Notes: a model not told the origin generated them from the sequence alone. Counted from the first letter of the stretch, positions 29,269-38,565 are shown. The stretch is 64,000 nucleotides of DNA from Nitrososphaerota archaeon (GCA_028867675.1 JAGWGA010000002.1:28097-92096); one strand, 5' to 3'. Program-made: numbers and translations.

Positions 29269-30381
29269 ATGCGTTTACTTGAATATCAAGCAAAATCTTT
29301 GTTTGCAGAGTATGGAATTCCAATTCCAAAGGGAATAACTTCTACAGACATAGAACAGGGCAGAAAGGATGCATCCGTGTTAGGATTTCCATTTGTAATT
29401 AAAGCCCAGATGGCAGTTGGTGGAAGAGGAAAGGCAGGAGCAATTCAGAAATGTCAAAACGCAGATGAGTTTGAATTAAAATATCCAGACATAATGCAAA
29501 AGGTGGTCAAAGGAGAAAAGACTAGAGCAATTTTACTTGAAAAGATGGCAGATATCAAAAAGGAACTTTATCTATCATTGTTTTTGAACCGTGGCAAAAG
29601 ATGTTTTACAATAATTGCATCTGCGGAAGGCGGTGTAGAAATCGAATCTGTAAAAAATCAGATAATCCATGAAGTTGGACTTGGAAATGTAGATGCAAAA
29701 ACTGCAGAAGACGTAGGAAAGCAAATGGGGTTAAAAGACAAGCCATTAACTCAGTTTATAGACATTTTACAAAAGCTAGCAAAAATTACTATAGAAAAAG
29801 AAGCAGAACTTGCAGAAATAAACCCACTTGCAATACTAGGAGATGAGTCCGTTGTTGCCTTGGATGGCAAAGTCATCATTGATGACAATGCAATGTTTAG
29901 ACATGATGAATTAAGAAAATTTCAAGAAATTTCAGAGCTTGAAGAGCGAGCAGAAAAAAGTGGATTTTCACTAGTAGAACTTGATGGAAATATTGCAGTT
30001 GTAGGAAACGGTGCAGGTTTGGTCATGTCTACACTTGACATGTTATCAGATAACGGAGGAAAGCCTGCATGCTTTTTGGATGTTGGAGGCGGTGCAACTA
30101 CTGAGACAGTGTATGAAGCACTGACTTTGATTAGCAAAATGAAAAAAGTAAAAGGAATTCTCGTAAACCTCTATGGAGGAATTGTAAAGACTACCACAGT
30201 TGCAACCGCATTTATAAAAGCATATGAAGACAAAGTCCTTGACCTTCCAGTCTTTGCAAGAATGTCAGGTGCAGAAGCAGACAAGTCAAAAGAGATGCTC
30301 AAAGGTTCAAGAACAAAGATGTTTGATACAATTGAAGAAGCAATAAATGCAGCAGTAATTGAGATGAATAAAAATGGTTGA
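29269..30381 (+). CDS. sucC: Succinate-CoA ligase (ADP-forming) beta subunit
   Basis: SucC carries the ATP-grasp domain of the enzyme linking succinate and succinyl-CoA. Visible are LLEYQAKSLFAEYGIPIPKG at the N-terminus, the ATP-grasp core VIKAQMAVGGRGKAGAI, ELAEINPLAI, and GGIVKTTTVATAFI in the C-terminal ligase domain. Length (370) is standard. It overlaps sucD by 8 bases. Succinyl-CoA is an intermediate of the 3HP/4HB carbon-fixation cycle and of the TCA branch, so either role is possible. Confidence 0.95.
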   Translation: MRLLEYQAKSLFAEYGIPIPKGITSTDIEQGRKDASVLGFPFVIKAQMAVGGRGKAGAIQKCQNADEFELKYPDIMQKVVKGEKTRAILLEKMADIKKELYLSLFLNRGKRCFTIIASAEGGVEIESVKNQIIHEVGLGNVDAKTAEDVGKQMGLKDKPLTQFIDILQKLAKITIEKEAELAEINPLAILGDESVVALDGKVIIDDNAMFRHDELRKFQEISELEERAEKSGFSLVELDGNIAVVGNGAGLVMSTLDMLSDNGGKPACFLDVGGGATTETVYEALTLISKMKKVKGILVNLYGGIVKTTTVATAFIKAYEDKVLDLPVFARMSGAEADKSKEMLKGSRTKMFDTIEEAINAAVIEMNKNG

Positions 30382-31294
30382 TCTTTTTGAAATATTAATT
30401 GGAAAAGAAGGTGATAAGGATTACCAAAAAAAGCCCGTCATAGTACAAGGGATTACTGGCAAATTTGGCGCATTTCATACTCAACAAATGTTGGCATATG
30501 GTACAAACATTGTAGCTGGAGTAACCCCAGGTAAGGGAGGACAAAAACTTGAAGGAGTTCCAATTTATGAGACAATGAATGAAGCGGCATCTGCAACAGG
30601 TGCAAAGATCTCAATAATATTTGTACCAGCAAAGTTCTTTCTTTCTGCGGCAGTAGATGCACTTGAAGCAGGTGTCAAATTATTAATTGCAATACCAGAA
30701 CACGTTCCAATAAAAGATGCATTAACAGTAGTAGAACTTGCAAAGAAAAAAGATGCCATAGTAATTGGTCCAAACACTCCAGGAATAATCATCCCAGGAA
30801 TAATGAAGATAGGAATCATGCCAGCATCACCATTCAAACCAGGTAGAATTGCAGTCATTTCAAGAAGTGGTACTTTGATGTATGAAACATCACATAATCT
30901 ATCAGTCGCAAATTTTGGTCAAAGCATATGTTTAGGAATTGGAGGTGACCCAATCAACGGAACCCCATTAATCCAGGCATTTGACATTATACGAAACGGT
31001 GCAAATATCGATGGAATAATTGTAGTAGGAGAAATAGGAGGGGATGCTGAAGAGATGCTAGCCCAGCACATTATCGATACTAAATTTGACAAACCAGTAG
31101 TTGCATATATTGCAGGAAGGGCAGCTCCAAAAGAAAAGAGAATGGGTCATGCAGGAGCAATAGTATATGGAAATTACGGTTCCGCTGAATCAAAAGTATC
31201 TATGTACGCCAAAGCAAACGTACCAGTTGCCAAGAGACCAGCAGAAGTATCCATGCTTCTTGCAGGAAAGCTTGGAAAAGGTAGAATCAAATAG
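30374..31294 (+). CDS. sucD: Succinate-CoA ligase alpha subunit
   Basis: SucD binds CoA and carries the phosphohistidine. The CoA-binding Rossmann region is VIVQGITGKFGAFHTQQMLA, VTPGKGGQKLEGVPIYETM is family-typical, and the catalytic histidine lies in KRMGHAGAIVYGNYGSAES. Length (306) is slightly longer than the usual 290. The ATG is inside the sucC end. L40e follows 22 bases later and may share the transcript. Confidence 0.95.
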   Translation: MVDLFEILIGKEGDKDYQKKPVIVQGITGKFGAFHTQQMLAYGTNIVAGVTPGKGGQKLEGVPIYETMNEAASATGAKISIIFVPAKFFLSAAVDALEAGVKLLIAIPEHVPIKDALTVVELAKKKDAIVIGPNTPGIIIPGIMKIGIMPASPFKPGRIAVISRSGTLMYETSHNLSVANFGQSICLGIGGDPINGTPLIQAFDIIRNGANIDGIIVVGEIGGDAEEMLAQHIIDTKFDKPVVAYIAGRAAPKEKRMGHAGAIVYGNYGSAESKVSMYAKANVPVAKRPAEVSMLLAGKLGKGRIK

Positions 31295-31316
31295 CAGGAA
31301 AATGGAGAAATAGAAA

Positions 31317-31484
31317 ATGCCAATCACCGATCCACTAAAAAAATCAATAGCCCAGAAGGCAAGACTTCACTTTAAGGTCTGTTTCTCATGTGGTGCCAAA
31401 AATCCAATTAGTGCATCAAGGTGTAGAAAATGTCACAATATTTACCTTAGACTAAAGAACAGAACGTTAGGTATCAAAAAGTAA
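31317..31484 (+). CDS. rpl40e: Ribosomal protein L40e (not in the ORF track)
   Basis: A 55-residue basic protein with the L40e zinc motif: CFSCGAKNPISASRCRKC, giving C-x2-C and C-x2-C spaced by ten residues. The tail RLKNRTLGIKK is basic. It starts at the ATG at 31317 and ends at 31484. The ORF track omits it because it is under 60 residues. It lies just past sucD on the same strand and abuts the next gene tail to tail. Confidence 0.9.
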   Translation: MPITDPLKKSIAQKARLHFKVCFSCGAKNPISASRCRKCHNIYLRLKNRTLGIKK

Positions 31485-31781
31485 TCAACAATCTCCGCCA
31501 CATCCACAATTATCATGTGCCATTTTTAATGGATTTTTCGCATCAAATTTTGCTTTTTGATAGTGTGCCACATTTAAGATCCTTTCAGCAACTAGCGGAT
31601 TTGTTTTTGAATTAGCATCAAGCCAATTTTCTATCTCATTTATTTTGTAAGCATCTCCACTTGATAGAATTTTTTTGAATGCCTCCTTTATCATTTCGTC
31701 CTGTTCTCGTGCAAGTGGTCCATTACAATCAATAGATTTTAGTTCATTTAGCAAAACAAGTGTTCTTTCAGAGAGAGGCAT
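31485..31781 (-). CDS. Small protein with C-terminal Cys cluster
   Basis: A 98-residue, mostly helical protein ending in HDNCGCGGDC. The three C-terminal cysteines could bind a metal or an Fe-S cluster. No family recognised. The 5' end is divergent from triosephosphate isomerase, sharing an 81-base promoter region. Confidence 0.55.
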   Translation of the reverse strand: MPLSERTLVLLNELKSIDCNGPLAREQDEMIKEAFKKILSSGDAYKINEIENWLDANSKTNPLVAERILNVAHYQKAKFDAKNPLKMAHDNCGCGGDC

Positions 31782-31862
31782 AATTATTTAATTCAGAATC
31801 AGTATAAGAATTTTCTAAGATCTCTTGATATATGGGGAACTATAAGATTTTTTGAAAATAAT

Positions 31863-32525
31863 TTGTTCATAATTAACTTTAAAAATTATGATGAAATTGC
31901 AGGTACAAAATCAGTACGATTAGCAAAAAGCGCATTAAAAATTTCAAAAAAATACAAAGTCAAGATCGTGGTATGTCCGCCTCAACATCTAATGTCAGAG
32001 ATTGCCAAATTTTCATCAAACGTATTTGCCCAACATCTAGATAACTCAAAGATTGGAAGTTCTACAGGATTTGTCATTCCAGAGATTGTAAAAAAATCAA
32101 AAGTCACGGGTTCACTCATTAATCACAGCGAACATAGAATACCATCAAATGAAATCGTGGAGTTAGTAAAAAGACTCAGAGTCCTTAACATGACATCAAT
32201 AGTTTGTGTTCAAGATGTTAGTGAGGCGCAGAAATATGCCAAGTTAAATCCAGATTTTATTGCAATAGAGCCCCCAGAACTAATAGGCAGTGGAAAAGCA
32301 GTCTCTAAGGAAAAGCCAGAGATCATAACAGAATCAGTAAAAGCTGTAAAAAAAGCAAATAACTCTACTCAGTTATTATGCGGTGCAGGAATTGTATCAG
32401 GTGAAGACATAGCAAAAGCGCTCGAACTTGGTGCCAAAGGCATACTTGTAGCAAGTGGAATCGTAAAGGCCAAGAATTGGGAAAAAACAATACAAGAATT
32501 TGCACTAGCTTTTTCTAAAAAATAA
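31863..32525 (+). CDS. tpiA: Triosephosphate isomerase, archaeal short type
   Basis: TIM interconverts dihydroxyacetone phosphate and glyceraldehyde 3-phosphate in gluconeogenesis. Active-site residues are visible: Lys in INFKNYDE (residue 7), His in LINHSEHRIP, and Glu in IAIEPPELIGSGKAVS. The 220-residue length is the archaeal type, shorter than the bacterial 250. It starts with TTG at 31863; a TATA-like ACTATAAGA about 25 bases upstream supports it. Confidence 0.95.
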   Translation: MFIINFKNYDEIAGTKSVRLAKSALKISKKYKVKIVVCPPQHLMSEIAKFSSNVFAQHLDNSKIGSSTGFVIPEIVKKSKVTGSLINHSEHRIPSNEIVELVKRLRVLNMTSIVCVQDVSEAQKYAKLNPDFIAIEPPELIGSGKAVSKEKPEIITESVKAVKKANNSTQLLCGAGIVSGEDIAKALELGAKGILVASGIVKAKNWEKTIQEFALAFSKK

Positions 32526-32583
32526 TACAAAGCAGATTTTATTTTTGGGATGGATGATATATGATACAATTAATTCCAATTAC

Positions 32584-32970
32584 ATGGCATTAGAAAATGA
32601 CATACTTGAAGAACTAAAGAAGATTAGAGAGGCGGTAACACCAAAAGCTGCGCCACCGGCACCAAAAGGAATCATTGCAGAATTCAAAGAATTTATTGGA
32701 AAATCAGGAGTCTTGGGATTAGCAATAGGTTTCATCATGGGAGCAGCAATTGGCAAAGTAGTAACAGCTCTTGTACAAGATCTCATCATGCCAGTCCCTG
32801 GAGCACTCATACCAGGAGGAGACTGGCGAAAAGCAGTGATCACGGTTCCAGTAGGAAATGGGATGAGTTTTGGCATAGGAGATTTTGTCGGAGCAATGAT
32901 AGATTTCGCCATAATTTCTCTAGTTATCTTTCTAATAGCAAAATCTGCAGCAAAGACGGGCTTGAAGTAG
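32584..32970 (+). CDS. mscL: Large-conductance mechanosensitive channel, MscL family
   Basis: The protein has the MscL order: a cytoplasmic N-terminal helix, TM1 with the Gly/Ala-rich SGVLGLAIGFIMGAAIGKVV, a periplasmic loop, and TM2 (MIDFAIISLVIFLIAKSAAK). An unusual feature is an N-terminal extension with Ala/Pro repeats (KAAPPAPKG). The track start adds 13 unlikely residues; the ATG at 32584 lies about 25 bases from a TATA box (GATATATGATA). It would open on membrane tension to release solutes. Confidence 0.85.
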   Translation: MALENDILEELKKIREAVTPKAAPPAPKGIIAEFKEFIGKSGVLGLAIGFIMGAAIGKVVTALVQDLIMPVPGALIPGGDWRKAVITVPVGNGMSFGIGDFVGAMIDFAIISLVIFLIAKSAAKTGLK

Positions 32971-33049
32971 CCCTTACCAAATTTTTCTACTTTTTTATTC
33001 AAGTAATTAAAGAACACTGAAATATTGAATCATACATTTTATTCGCATA

Positions 33050-33604
33050 ATGCTTCCAAGACTTGAATCAATAAAACAGGCCAGAACGAAGATTGGCATG
33101 ACTCAACAAAAACTTGCATCACTTACAGGTGTAAGTACGTCAATGATAAATCAGATCGAGTCAGGCAGATGCCAGCCAAGTTATTCTACCGCAAGAAAGA
33201 TATTTGAGGTCTTGTGGTCACTTGACAGTCAATCATCAACCAAAGCAGGAGATATTTGTAGCAAGGAAGTTGCCAAACTCAAGGCTAATGATTCATTACA
33301 TGATGCAATAAAAAAAATGCAAGAGTTATCCATTAGTCAAATACCAATCTTTGACGGTCAGGAAGTTGTTGGAGTAATTACAGAAGACGGTATTGTAAAA
33401 CATATTTTAGATAGTGATGAGACTGAGAGAAAAAAGATCAAATTATCCCAGATAATGGATGCAAGACCCCCAATTGTAGACTATAACACACCAGTCAAGA
33501 CATTGGTCTCACTAATCCGATATTCAAAATGTGTTCTAGTATCAAAGCAAAGCAAAATTGTTGGAATAATTACTGCGTCAGATACATTAAAGCTTGTAGA
33601 CTAG
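33050..33604 (+). CDS. HTH (XRE)-CBS pair regulator
   Basis: Residues 7-50 form a Cro/C1-type HTH (ARTKIGMTQQKLASLTGVST, MINQIESGR). Two CBS motifs follow (SISQIPIFDGQEVVGVITED and CVLVSKQSKIVGIITASD), which bind adenine nucleotides or SAM in other proteins. This architecture is frequent in archaea, where the CBS pair likely tunes DNA binding. Targets are unknown. Its TAG stop overlaps the epimerase stop in a shared CTAG. Confidence 0.85.
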   Translation: MLPRLESIKQARTKIGMTQQKLASLTGVSTSMINQIESGRCQPSYSTARKIFEVLWSLDSQSSTKAGDICSKEVAKLKANDSLHDAIKKMQELSISQIPIFDGQEVVGVITEDGIVKHILDSDETERKKIKLSQIMDARPPIVDYNTPVKTLVSLIRYSKCVLVSKQSKIVGIITASDTLKLVD

Positions 33605-34002
33605 TGCGATTTAGGATGAGAGCAGAGCTCTGTCAAAACACCGTGTAATGATTTTGGATGAATGAATGTTATTTTAGTTCCTCTTGAACCAGGTCTTACT
33701 TCTCCCAAGAATTTAATTCCACATTCTTTCATTCTATTAACTTCATCATCTATACCATCAGTTTCAAGTGCGATATGATGCAGTCCTTCACCTTTTGTAG
33801 TAAGGAATTTTTTAATTGGACTTGTATCCTTGGTTGCCTCCATCAATTCAATTCTAGAGTTGTCAAGATGTAAGATGGCTACTCTGACACCTTCTGATTC
33901 TACTATCTCAAATTCTACTTCTTTAACTCCAAGAGCTGTTTGGTATTCTTTTACTGTATCATCAAGATTGTTTACTGCAATAGCAATGTGATCTATTCGC
34001 AT
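33601..34002 (-). CDS. mce: Methylmalonyl-CoA epimerase
   Basis: The glyoxalase-fold signature is clear: MRIDHIAIAVNNLDDTVKEY with the metal His, then GLHHIALETDGIDDEVNRM and SLHGVLTELC with Glu. It interconverts (S)- and (R)-methylmalonyl-CoA ahead of the mutase. The start is the ATG at 34002, just past the mutase stop; the track's ATG at 34035 is inside the mutase gene. It is probably transcribed with the mutase, and supports the 3HP/4HB cycle. Confidence 0.93.
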   Translation of the reverse strand: MRIDHIAIAVNNLDDTVKEYQTALGVKEVEFEIVESEGVRVAILHLDNSRIELMEATKDTSPIKKFLTTKGEGLHHIALETDGIDDEVNRMKECGIKFLGEVRPGSRGTKITFIHPKSLHGVLTELCSHPKSH

Positions 34003-34003
34003 T

Positions 34004-35575
34004 TTAGAATGTCTCCTTTGGTTGGTAAATTCCAAAGACTTCTCTGAATGTGTTGCTTATCTCACCTAATGTAGCATAACTTTTTACTGCATCCAAGATG
34101 TATGGCATGAGATTTTCATCTTTATCAGTAGCACTTTTCATTTTTCCCAGAGCAGATTCAACTTTAATATTATCACGAGTACTTCGAAGTTCCTTTAGTG
34201 CTTGGACCTGCTTTGTTTGAATACTATCATCAATCTTCATGATTTCCGGTTTTTCTTTAGTTGAATCCGTAAATTTGTTAACACCTACAATAACTCTCTC
34301 TTCACCGTCAATCTCTTTTTTAAGACGGTAAGCGTTTTGTCTAATCTCGGATTGGAAAAAGCCTCTTTCAATCCCAACAAGAGAGCCCCCCATTTTGTCA
34401 ATCTTTTTGAGATACTTGTATGCCTCAGCCTCTATTGTATCAGTAAGATTTTCCACATAGTATGAGCCTGCAAGTGGGTCTACTGTTTTTGTAATACCGC
34501 TCTCATATCCTACAATTTGTTGAGTCCTCAATGCAATCTTTACTGCGGCTTCAGTTGGCAAAGCTAGTGCTTCATCTTTTGAATTGGTGTGAAGTGATTG
34601 ACAACCTCCTAGAACTGCTGCCATTGATTGTATAGCAACACGTACAATATTATTATCAGGTTGTTGCGCAGTAAGGGATTCACCACTAGTCTGAACATGG
34701 AATTTAAGCTGAATTGATCTTTTGTCTTTTGCATGGAACCGATCCTTTAGTATCTTGGCATAGATTCTTCTTGCAGCTCTGAATTTTGCGATCTCTTCTA
34801 AAAATTCACTAGTACAACAGAAGAAGAAAGACAATCTTGGTGCAAAGTTGTCAATTTTTAATCCTCGGTCAACACAAGTCTCAATATATTGAATTGCATT
34901 TGCAAGTGTGAATGCAACTTCTTGAACTGCATTACATCCAGCTTCTCTCATGTGGTATCCTGAAATAGAAATTGGATACCATTGAGGAACTTTTTTTGAG
35001 CAATATTCAATCATATCGCCAATTAATCTCATTGAAGGACGTGGAGGATAGATGTAGGTGTTTCTTGCAATGTATTCTTTTAGAATATCATTTTGAGTAG
35101 TTCCTCTAAGTTGCTTGCTGTCTACTCCTTGTGACTCACCTGTTGCAATGTATAATGCAAGCAATGTTGAAGCCGTAGAATTGATGGTCATCGAAGTACT
35201 TACTTTGTCAAGATGAATACCGTCAAAACATTTCATCATGTCTTTAAGCGAAGTAACAGATACTCCAACTTTTCCTACTTCGCCTTCGGCATGTGAATCA
35301 TCTGCATCATATCCTATCTGAGTTGGTAAATCAAATGCCATTGAAAGACCAGTTTGACCCCTCTCAAGCAAATATTTGAATCGTTGATTGGTCTGCTCAA
35401 CAGTTCCAAATCCAGTATATTGACGCATAGTCCAGAGTCTGTCTCTGTACATTCCAGGGTGGATTCCTCTAGTGTACGGGTATTTTCCTGGCTCTTCGGT
35501 CTTACTTTTTGGTTTTACCGTTGAATCGTAAAAGCGTTTTACTGGAATATTAGAATCAGTCTTGATGGTTTTCAT
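34004..35575 (-). CDS. mcmA1: Methylmalonyl-CoA mutase large (catalytic) subunit
   Basis: The subunit has the substrate-binding barrel only: YPYTRGIHPGMYRDRLWTMR, GLSMAFDLPTQIGYDADD, and EAVQ-like NAVQEVAFTLANAIQYIE. It lacks the B12-binding domain, which is separate (36957-37379), as in other archaea. It rearranges methylmalonyl-CoA to succinyl-CoA. Length (523) suits a split-subunit mutase. It follows meaB with 4 bases between them. Confidence 0.95.
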   Translation of the reverse strand: MKTIKTDSNIPVKRFYDSTVKPKSKTEEPGKYPYTRGIHPGMYRDRLWTMRQYTGFGTVEQTNQRFKYLLERGQTGLSMAFDLPTQIGYDADDSHAEGEVGKVGVSVTSLKDMMKCFDGIHLDKVSTSMTINSTASTLLALYIATGESQGVDSKQLRGTTQNDILKEYIARNTYIYPPRPSMRLIGDMIEYCSKKVPQWYPISISGYHMREAGCNAVQEVAFTLANAIQYIETCVDRGLKIDNFAPRLSFFFCCTSEFLEEIAKFRAARRIYAKILKDRFHAKDKRSIQLKFHVQTSGESLTAQQPDNNIVRVAIQSMAAVLGGCQSLHTNSKDEALALPTEAAVKIALRTQQIVGYESGITKTVDPLAGSYYVENLTDTIEAEAYKYLKKIDKMGGSLVGIERGFFQSEIRQNAYRLKKEIDGEERVIVGVNKFTDSTKEKPEIMKIDDSIQTKQVQALKELRSTRDNIKVESALGKMKSATDKDENLMPYILDAVKSYATLGEISNTFREVFGIYQPKETF

Positions 35576-35579
35576 GGAA

Positions 35580-36494
35580 TTATACTATCCCCTTGGATAT
35601 CTTGTCTGCTGCTTCAAACGGATCGATTTTCTTTGATCGGACTTTTTTAAGATAAGCAGTGTATGATTTACTTGAGTCAAGCATTGTGCTAACTTTAGTT
35701 TTGACATTATTTAAAACAATATCTCGTAGTTCAGAATCAAGTCTTGATTCTTCCTCTTTTGTCTTTGTCTTTTGCTTTACCTTCATCAATTCTTGGAGTT
35801 TCTTTGCAAAATCAGTAACGCCCTTGTTAGATTTTGCCGAAGTCATCATTACAATAGGATTCTTTTCAGACATCCCTATGAAATCCCGAACAGAATCAAA
35901 GAGTTGGTTTGAGCCAGGCAGATCACTTTTGTTAATCAAATAGATATCACCAATCTCTGTAAGTCCCGCTTTTATGGTTTGAATGTTATCACCAGTATTG
36001 GGATTAAAAACTACTACTGTAATGTCTACAACTTTTTCAATATCAACTTCTGTCTGACCTGCTCCTACACTTTCTATTATTATGGGATTAAATCCAGCAT
36101 ATTCTAAAATCCGTATACTGTTTCTAAGCGATGTTGATATAGCTCCAGTAGAACCTCTGGATGCCATACTTCTGATATATGTACCAGAGTCTGTTGATTC
36201 AGTCATTCTTACTCTGTCACCAAGTATTGCACCCCCAGTAATGTGACTTGTTGGATCTATGGCAAGAACCGCAGTTTTGTAACCAAGTTTGTTCAATTCC
36301 ATACTGGTACGATTGATCAAAGTACTTTTTCCAGCACCTGCAGGTCCAGTAATTCCTATTTTCATGGCTTTGCCAGAATTTTTGAATATTTTTTTTACTA
36401 TGGATTTAGCTTCTTTCTCGTTATTTTCTACAATAGATATTGCACGTGCGATAGCCCTTCGATTTCCTTTTTTAAGTTCTCCAACAATATCCAT
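35580..36494 (-). CDS. meaB: MeaB/ArgK-type G-protein chaperone of methylmalonyl-CoA mutase
   Basis: MeaB guards mutase cofactor loading. The P-loop is GITGPAGAGKSTLINRTSM, followed by AIDPTSHITGGAILGDRVRM and ESVGAGQTEVDIEKVVD. The NKSD base-recognition motif (INKSDLPG) is present. The track start (36608) adds 38 residues. The ATG at 36494 has an upstream TATA-like ATTTATTG at the right distance, so I use it. First gene of the meaB-mcmA1-mce run. Confidence 0.93.
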   Translation of the reverse strand: MDIVGELKKGNRRAIARAISIVENNEKEAKSIVKKIFKNSGKAMKIGITGPAGAGKSTLINRTSMELNKLGYKTAVLAIDPTSHITGGAILGDRVRMTESTDSGTYIRSMASRGSTGAISTSLRNSIRILEYAGFNPIIIESVGAGQTEVDIEKVVDITVVVFNPNTGDNIQTIKAGLTEIGDIYLINKSDLPGSNQLFDSVRDFIGMSEKNPIVMMTSAKSNKGVTDFAKKLQELMKVKQKTKTKEEESRLDSELRDIVLNNVKTKVSTMLDSSKSYTAYLKKVRSKKIDPFEAADKISKGIV

Positions 36495-36684
36495 AGAAGA
36501 GTCAGATAAGGAATACACAATAAATCTTGTTGTCGAAGAATGTATAAAATACCAAAAATTAGAGTCTGTCTTTTCAAATAATGCCCAATGCTTGGAAAAC
36601 ATTAACAAAATCTTTGGATCGTGTCTGAAAATTGACAGTATAAGATAACCTTAAGTCAAAGTATGACCAACTGAGGTTTAAGAA

Positions 36685-36864
36685 ATGAAGTATGTATCAC
36701 AATGGTACAGACAAGTTATGGGATTATCGCCTAGAAAGAAAAAGATCCTATTAATCGGTTTATGGTGTATTGCGCCTATTGAGATGGGGATTATCACAGG
36801 AGCATTTTATTTAGGAAAGAGATTACACCAGAAAAGTGTCAAATTACCTGTTAGAATTAATTAA
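36685..36864 (+). CDS. Small single-pass membrane protein (not in the ORF track)
   Basis: A 59-residue ORF with a basic start (MGLSPRKKK) followed by one hydrophobic segment, ILLIGLWCIAPIEMGIITGA, and a basic tail. It lies between the divergent meaB and mcmA2. The transmembrane pattern supports a real gene, but no family is recognised. Confidence 0.5.
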   Translation: MKYVSQWYRQVMGLSPRKKKILLIGLWCIAPIEMGIITGAFYLGKRLHQKSVKLPVRIN

Positions 36865-36956
36865 TGAGTTTTAAAATTATTTCATAGTTTGAAGGAATTT
36901 CGTTTTTACTTTGACCCAATAAAGCTTTTAAAAGACAAAGTATAGTTGAAAAATAC

Positions 36957-37379
36957 ATGTCACAAAAGGTCCAGACAAAGCGAATCAGAATTCTAGTTTC
37001 AAAACTAGGTCTTGACGGTCATGACAGAGGAGCCCTTGTGTTGTGTCGAGCCTTCAGAGATGCAGGAATGGAGGTAATCTACTCGGGATTATTTGCAACG
37101 CCAGAAAGAATTGCCCAAATTGTAGAAGATGAAGATATTGACGTCGTAGCATTAAGTCTTCTAAATGGAGCACACCTTACACTATTTCCAAGAGTTGCCA
37201 GAGCAATAAAAGACAAAGGAATTAACGATGTCTTAGTAATTGGTGGTGGAGTGATTCCAGAAGACGACAAGCCAGCACTTGAAAAAGGAGGAGTAATGGG
37301 AAACTTTGGTCCAGGAACTCCACTTCAATCAATAATTGATTTTATCCAGACTAATCTAACAAAGACTAAGAAAAATTAA
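36957..37379 (+). CDS. mcmA2: Methylmalonyl-CoA mutase small subunit, cobalamin-binding domain
   Basis: This 140-residue domain carries the base-off/His-on B12 motif LDGHDRG (Asp20, His22, Gly25), then GMEVIYSGLFATPERIA and the IGGGVIPEDD and FGPGTP loops. It completes the mutase encoded with mcmA1. The ATG at 36957 has TTTTAAAAG 25 bases upstream. It ends 2 bases from ilvC, convergently. Confidence 0.95.
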   Translation: MSQKVQTKRIRILVSKLGLDGHDRGALVLCRAFRDAGMEVIYSGLFATPERIAQIVEDEDIDVVALSLLNGAHLTLFPRVARAIKDKGINDVLVIGGGVIPEDDKPALEKGGVMGNFGPGTPLQSIIDFIQTNLTKTKKN

Positions 37380-37381
37380 TT

Positions 37382-38380
37382 TTATTCAGTAGAATCTGGC
37401 CACATCATCTTTCGCATATTCTTACCAACTTTTTCAATAGGATGTGCATCTATCTCTTTCATGTATTTGTCAAACGAATTTTTACCGTTTTTCTGATAGT
37501 CAGAAATCCATTCATTGTTAAATGTTCCATCTTGGATCATCTTTAATGCTTTCTTCATTTTTTCTTTAACATCTTTATCCATAACCATTGGGCCTCTTGT
37601 CAGCCCACCATATCTTGCAGTTTCACTGACTCTTCTGTACATTCCTGCAATACCATATCTTTGAATCATGTCTACAATTAATTTTAATTCATGTAAAACT
37701 TCAAAGTATGCAATCTCTGGTTGATAACCTGCTTCTACCAACGTCTCAAATGCATTCATCACCATGGAAGCTGAACCTCCACAAAGATCTACTTGTTCTC
37801 CAAACCAATCAGTCTCCACTTCTTCTTTGAACGTTGTTTCGATTACACCAGCTCTTGTACTTCCCAAGCCCTTTGCAATTCCAAGTGTTCGCTCCCAAGC
37901 TTTCTTCGTATAATCTTGGTATACTGCAACAATTGATGGAGTTCCAAATCCTTGCTGGTATGTTTCACGAACCTTAGAACCTGGGCCCTTTGGTGCAACC
38001 ATTATCACATCAACATCTTTTGGAGCTTCAATCCAGTTCCAATGGATTGCAGCAGCATGTGAAAATGAAAGTGCTTTTCCCGCTTTAAGATGAGATTCAA
38101 TGTGTTCCTTGTAGACTTTGGCCTGAACCATATCAGGAATTAATACATGAATGATATCGGCCTTATCACATGCCTGTGAAATCGACATTACATGATGACC
38201 ATCTGCTTGAGCCTTTTTCCAGCTTGCCCCATCTTCTTGTAATCCAACTACAACCTTAAGACCAGAATCTTTGAGATTGTTTGCCTGAGCATGGCCTTGA
38301 ATACCATATCCAAGTACCGCTATTGTTTGATTTTTAATAAGATCTAAATTTACATCCGCATCTTTCCAACTTTTAGCCAT
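37382..38380 (-). CDS. ilvC: Ketol-acid reductoisomerase
   Basis: IlvC makes dihydroxy acids for valine and isoleucine. The N-terminal Rossmann motif is VLGYGIQGHAQANNLKDSG, AMVAPKGPGS-like VIMVAPKGPGSKVRETY lies in the middle, and the knotted C-terminal domain has ETDWFGEQVDLCGG and SETARYGG. Length is about 332, a class I enzyme. The start is the ATG at 38380 (MAKSWKDADV), three codons into the track ORF. Confidence 0.95.
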   Translation of the reverse strand: MAKSWKDADVNLDLIKNQTIAVLGYGIQGHAQANNLKDSGLKVVVGLQEDGASWKKAQADGHHVMSISQACDKADIIHVLIPDMVQAKVYKEHIESHLKAGKALSFSHAAAIHWNWIEAPKDVDVIMVAPKGPGSKVRETYQQGFGTPSIVAVYQDYTKKAWERTLGIAKGLGSTRAGVIETTFKEEVETDWFGEQVDLCGGSASMVMNAFETLVEAGYQPEIAYFEVLHELKLIVDMIQRYGIAGMYRRVSETARYGGLTRGPMVMDKDVKEKMKKALKMIQDGTFNNEWISDYQKNGKNSFDKYMKEIDAHPIEKVGKNMRKMMWPDSTE

Positions 38381-38445
38381 GCATGACACATAAAATCATG
38401 GAAATAAAAACTTACTAGAACTAAAAACTGTTTTCATCAGGCCAC

Positions 38446-38565
38446 TCAGATTACAATCTCTTTTCCACAAGTCACACATTTAACTACAGTTTCATCAGCC
38501 TGAATCCTATCAAACTTTTTTGAACCACAATTAGGACATATTGGGCACGCCCTGATTTTTTCCAC
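38446..38565 (-). CDS. Small zinc-ribbon protein (not in the ORF track)
   Basis: A 39-residue frame starting at GTG: it contains CPICPNCGSKKF and CVTCGKEIVI, so two C-x2-C pairs make a complete zinc ribbon. Small one-ribbon proteins are common in archaea. The GTG start and lack of a clear TATA box make it a moderate call. Confidence 0.5.
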   Translation of the reverse strand: MEKIRACPICPNCGSKKFDRIQADETVVKCVTCGKEIVI

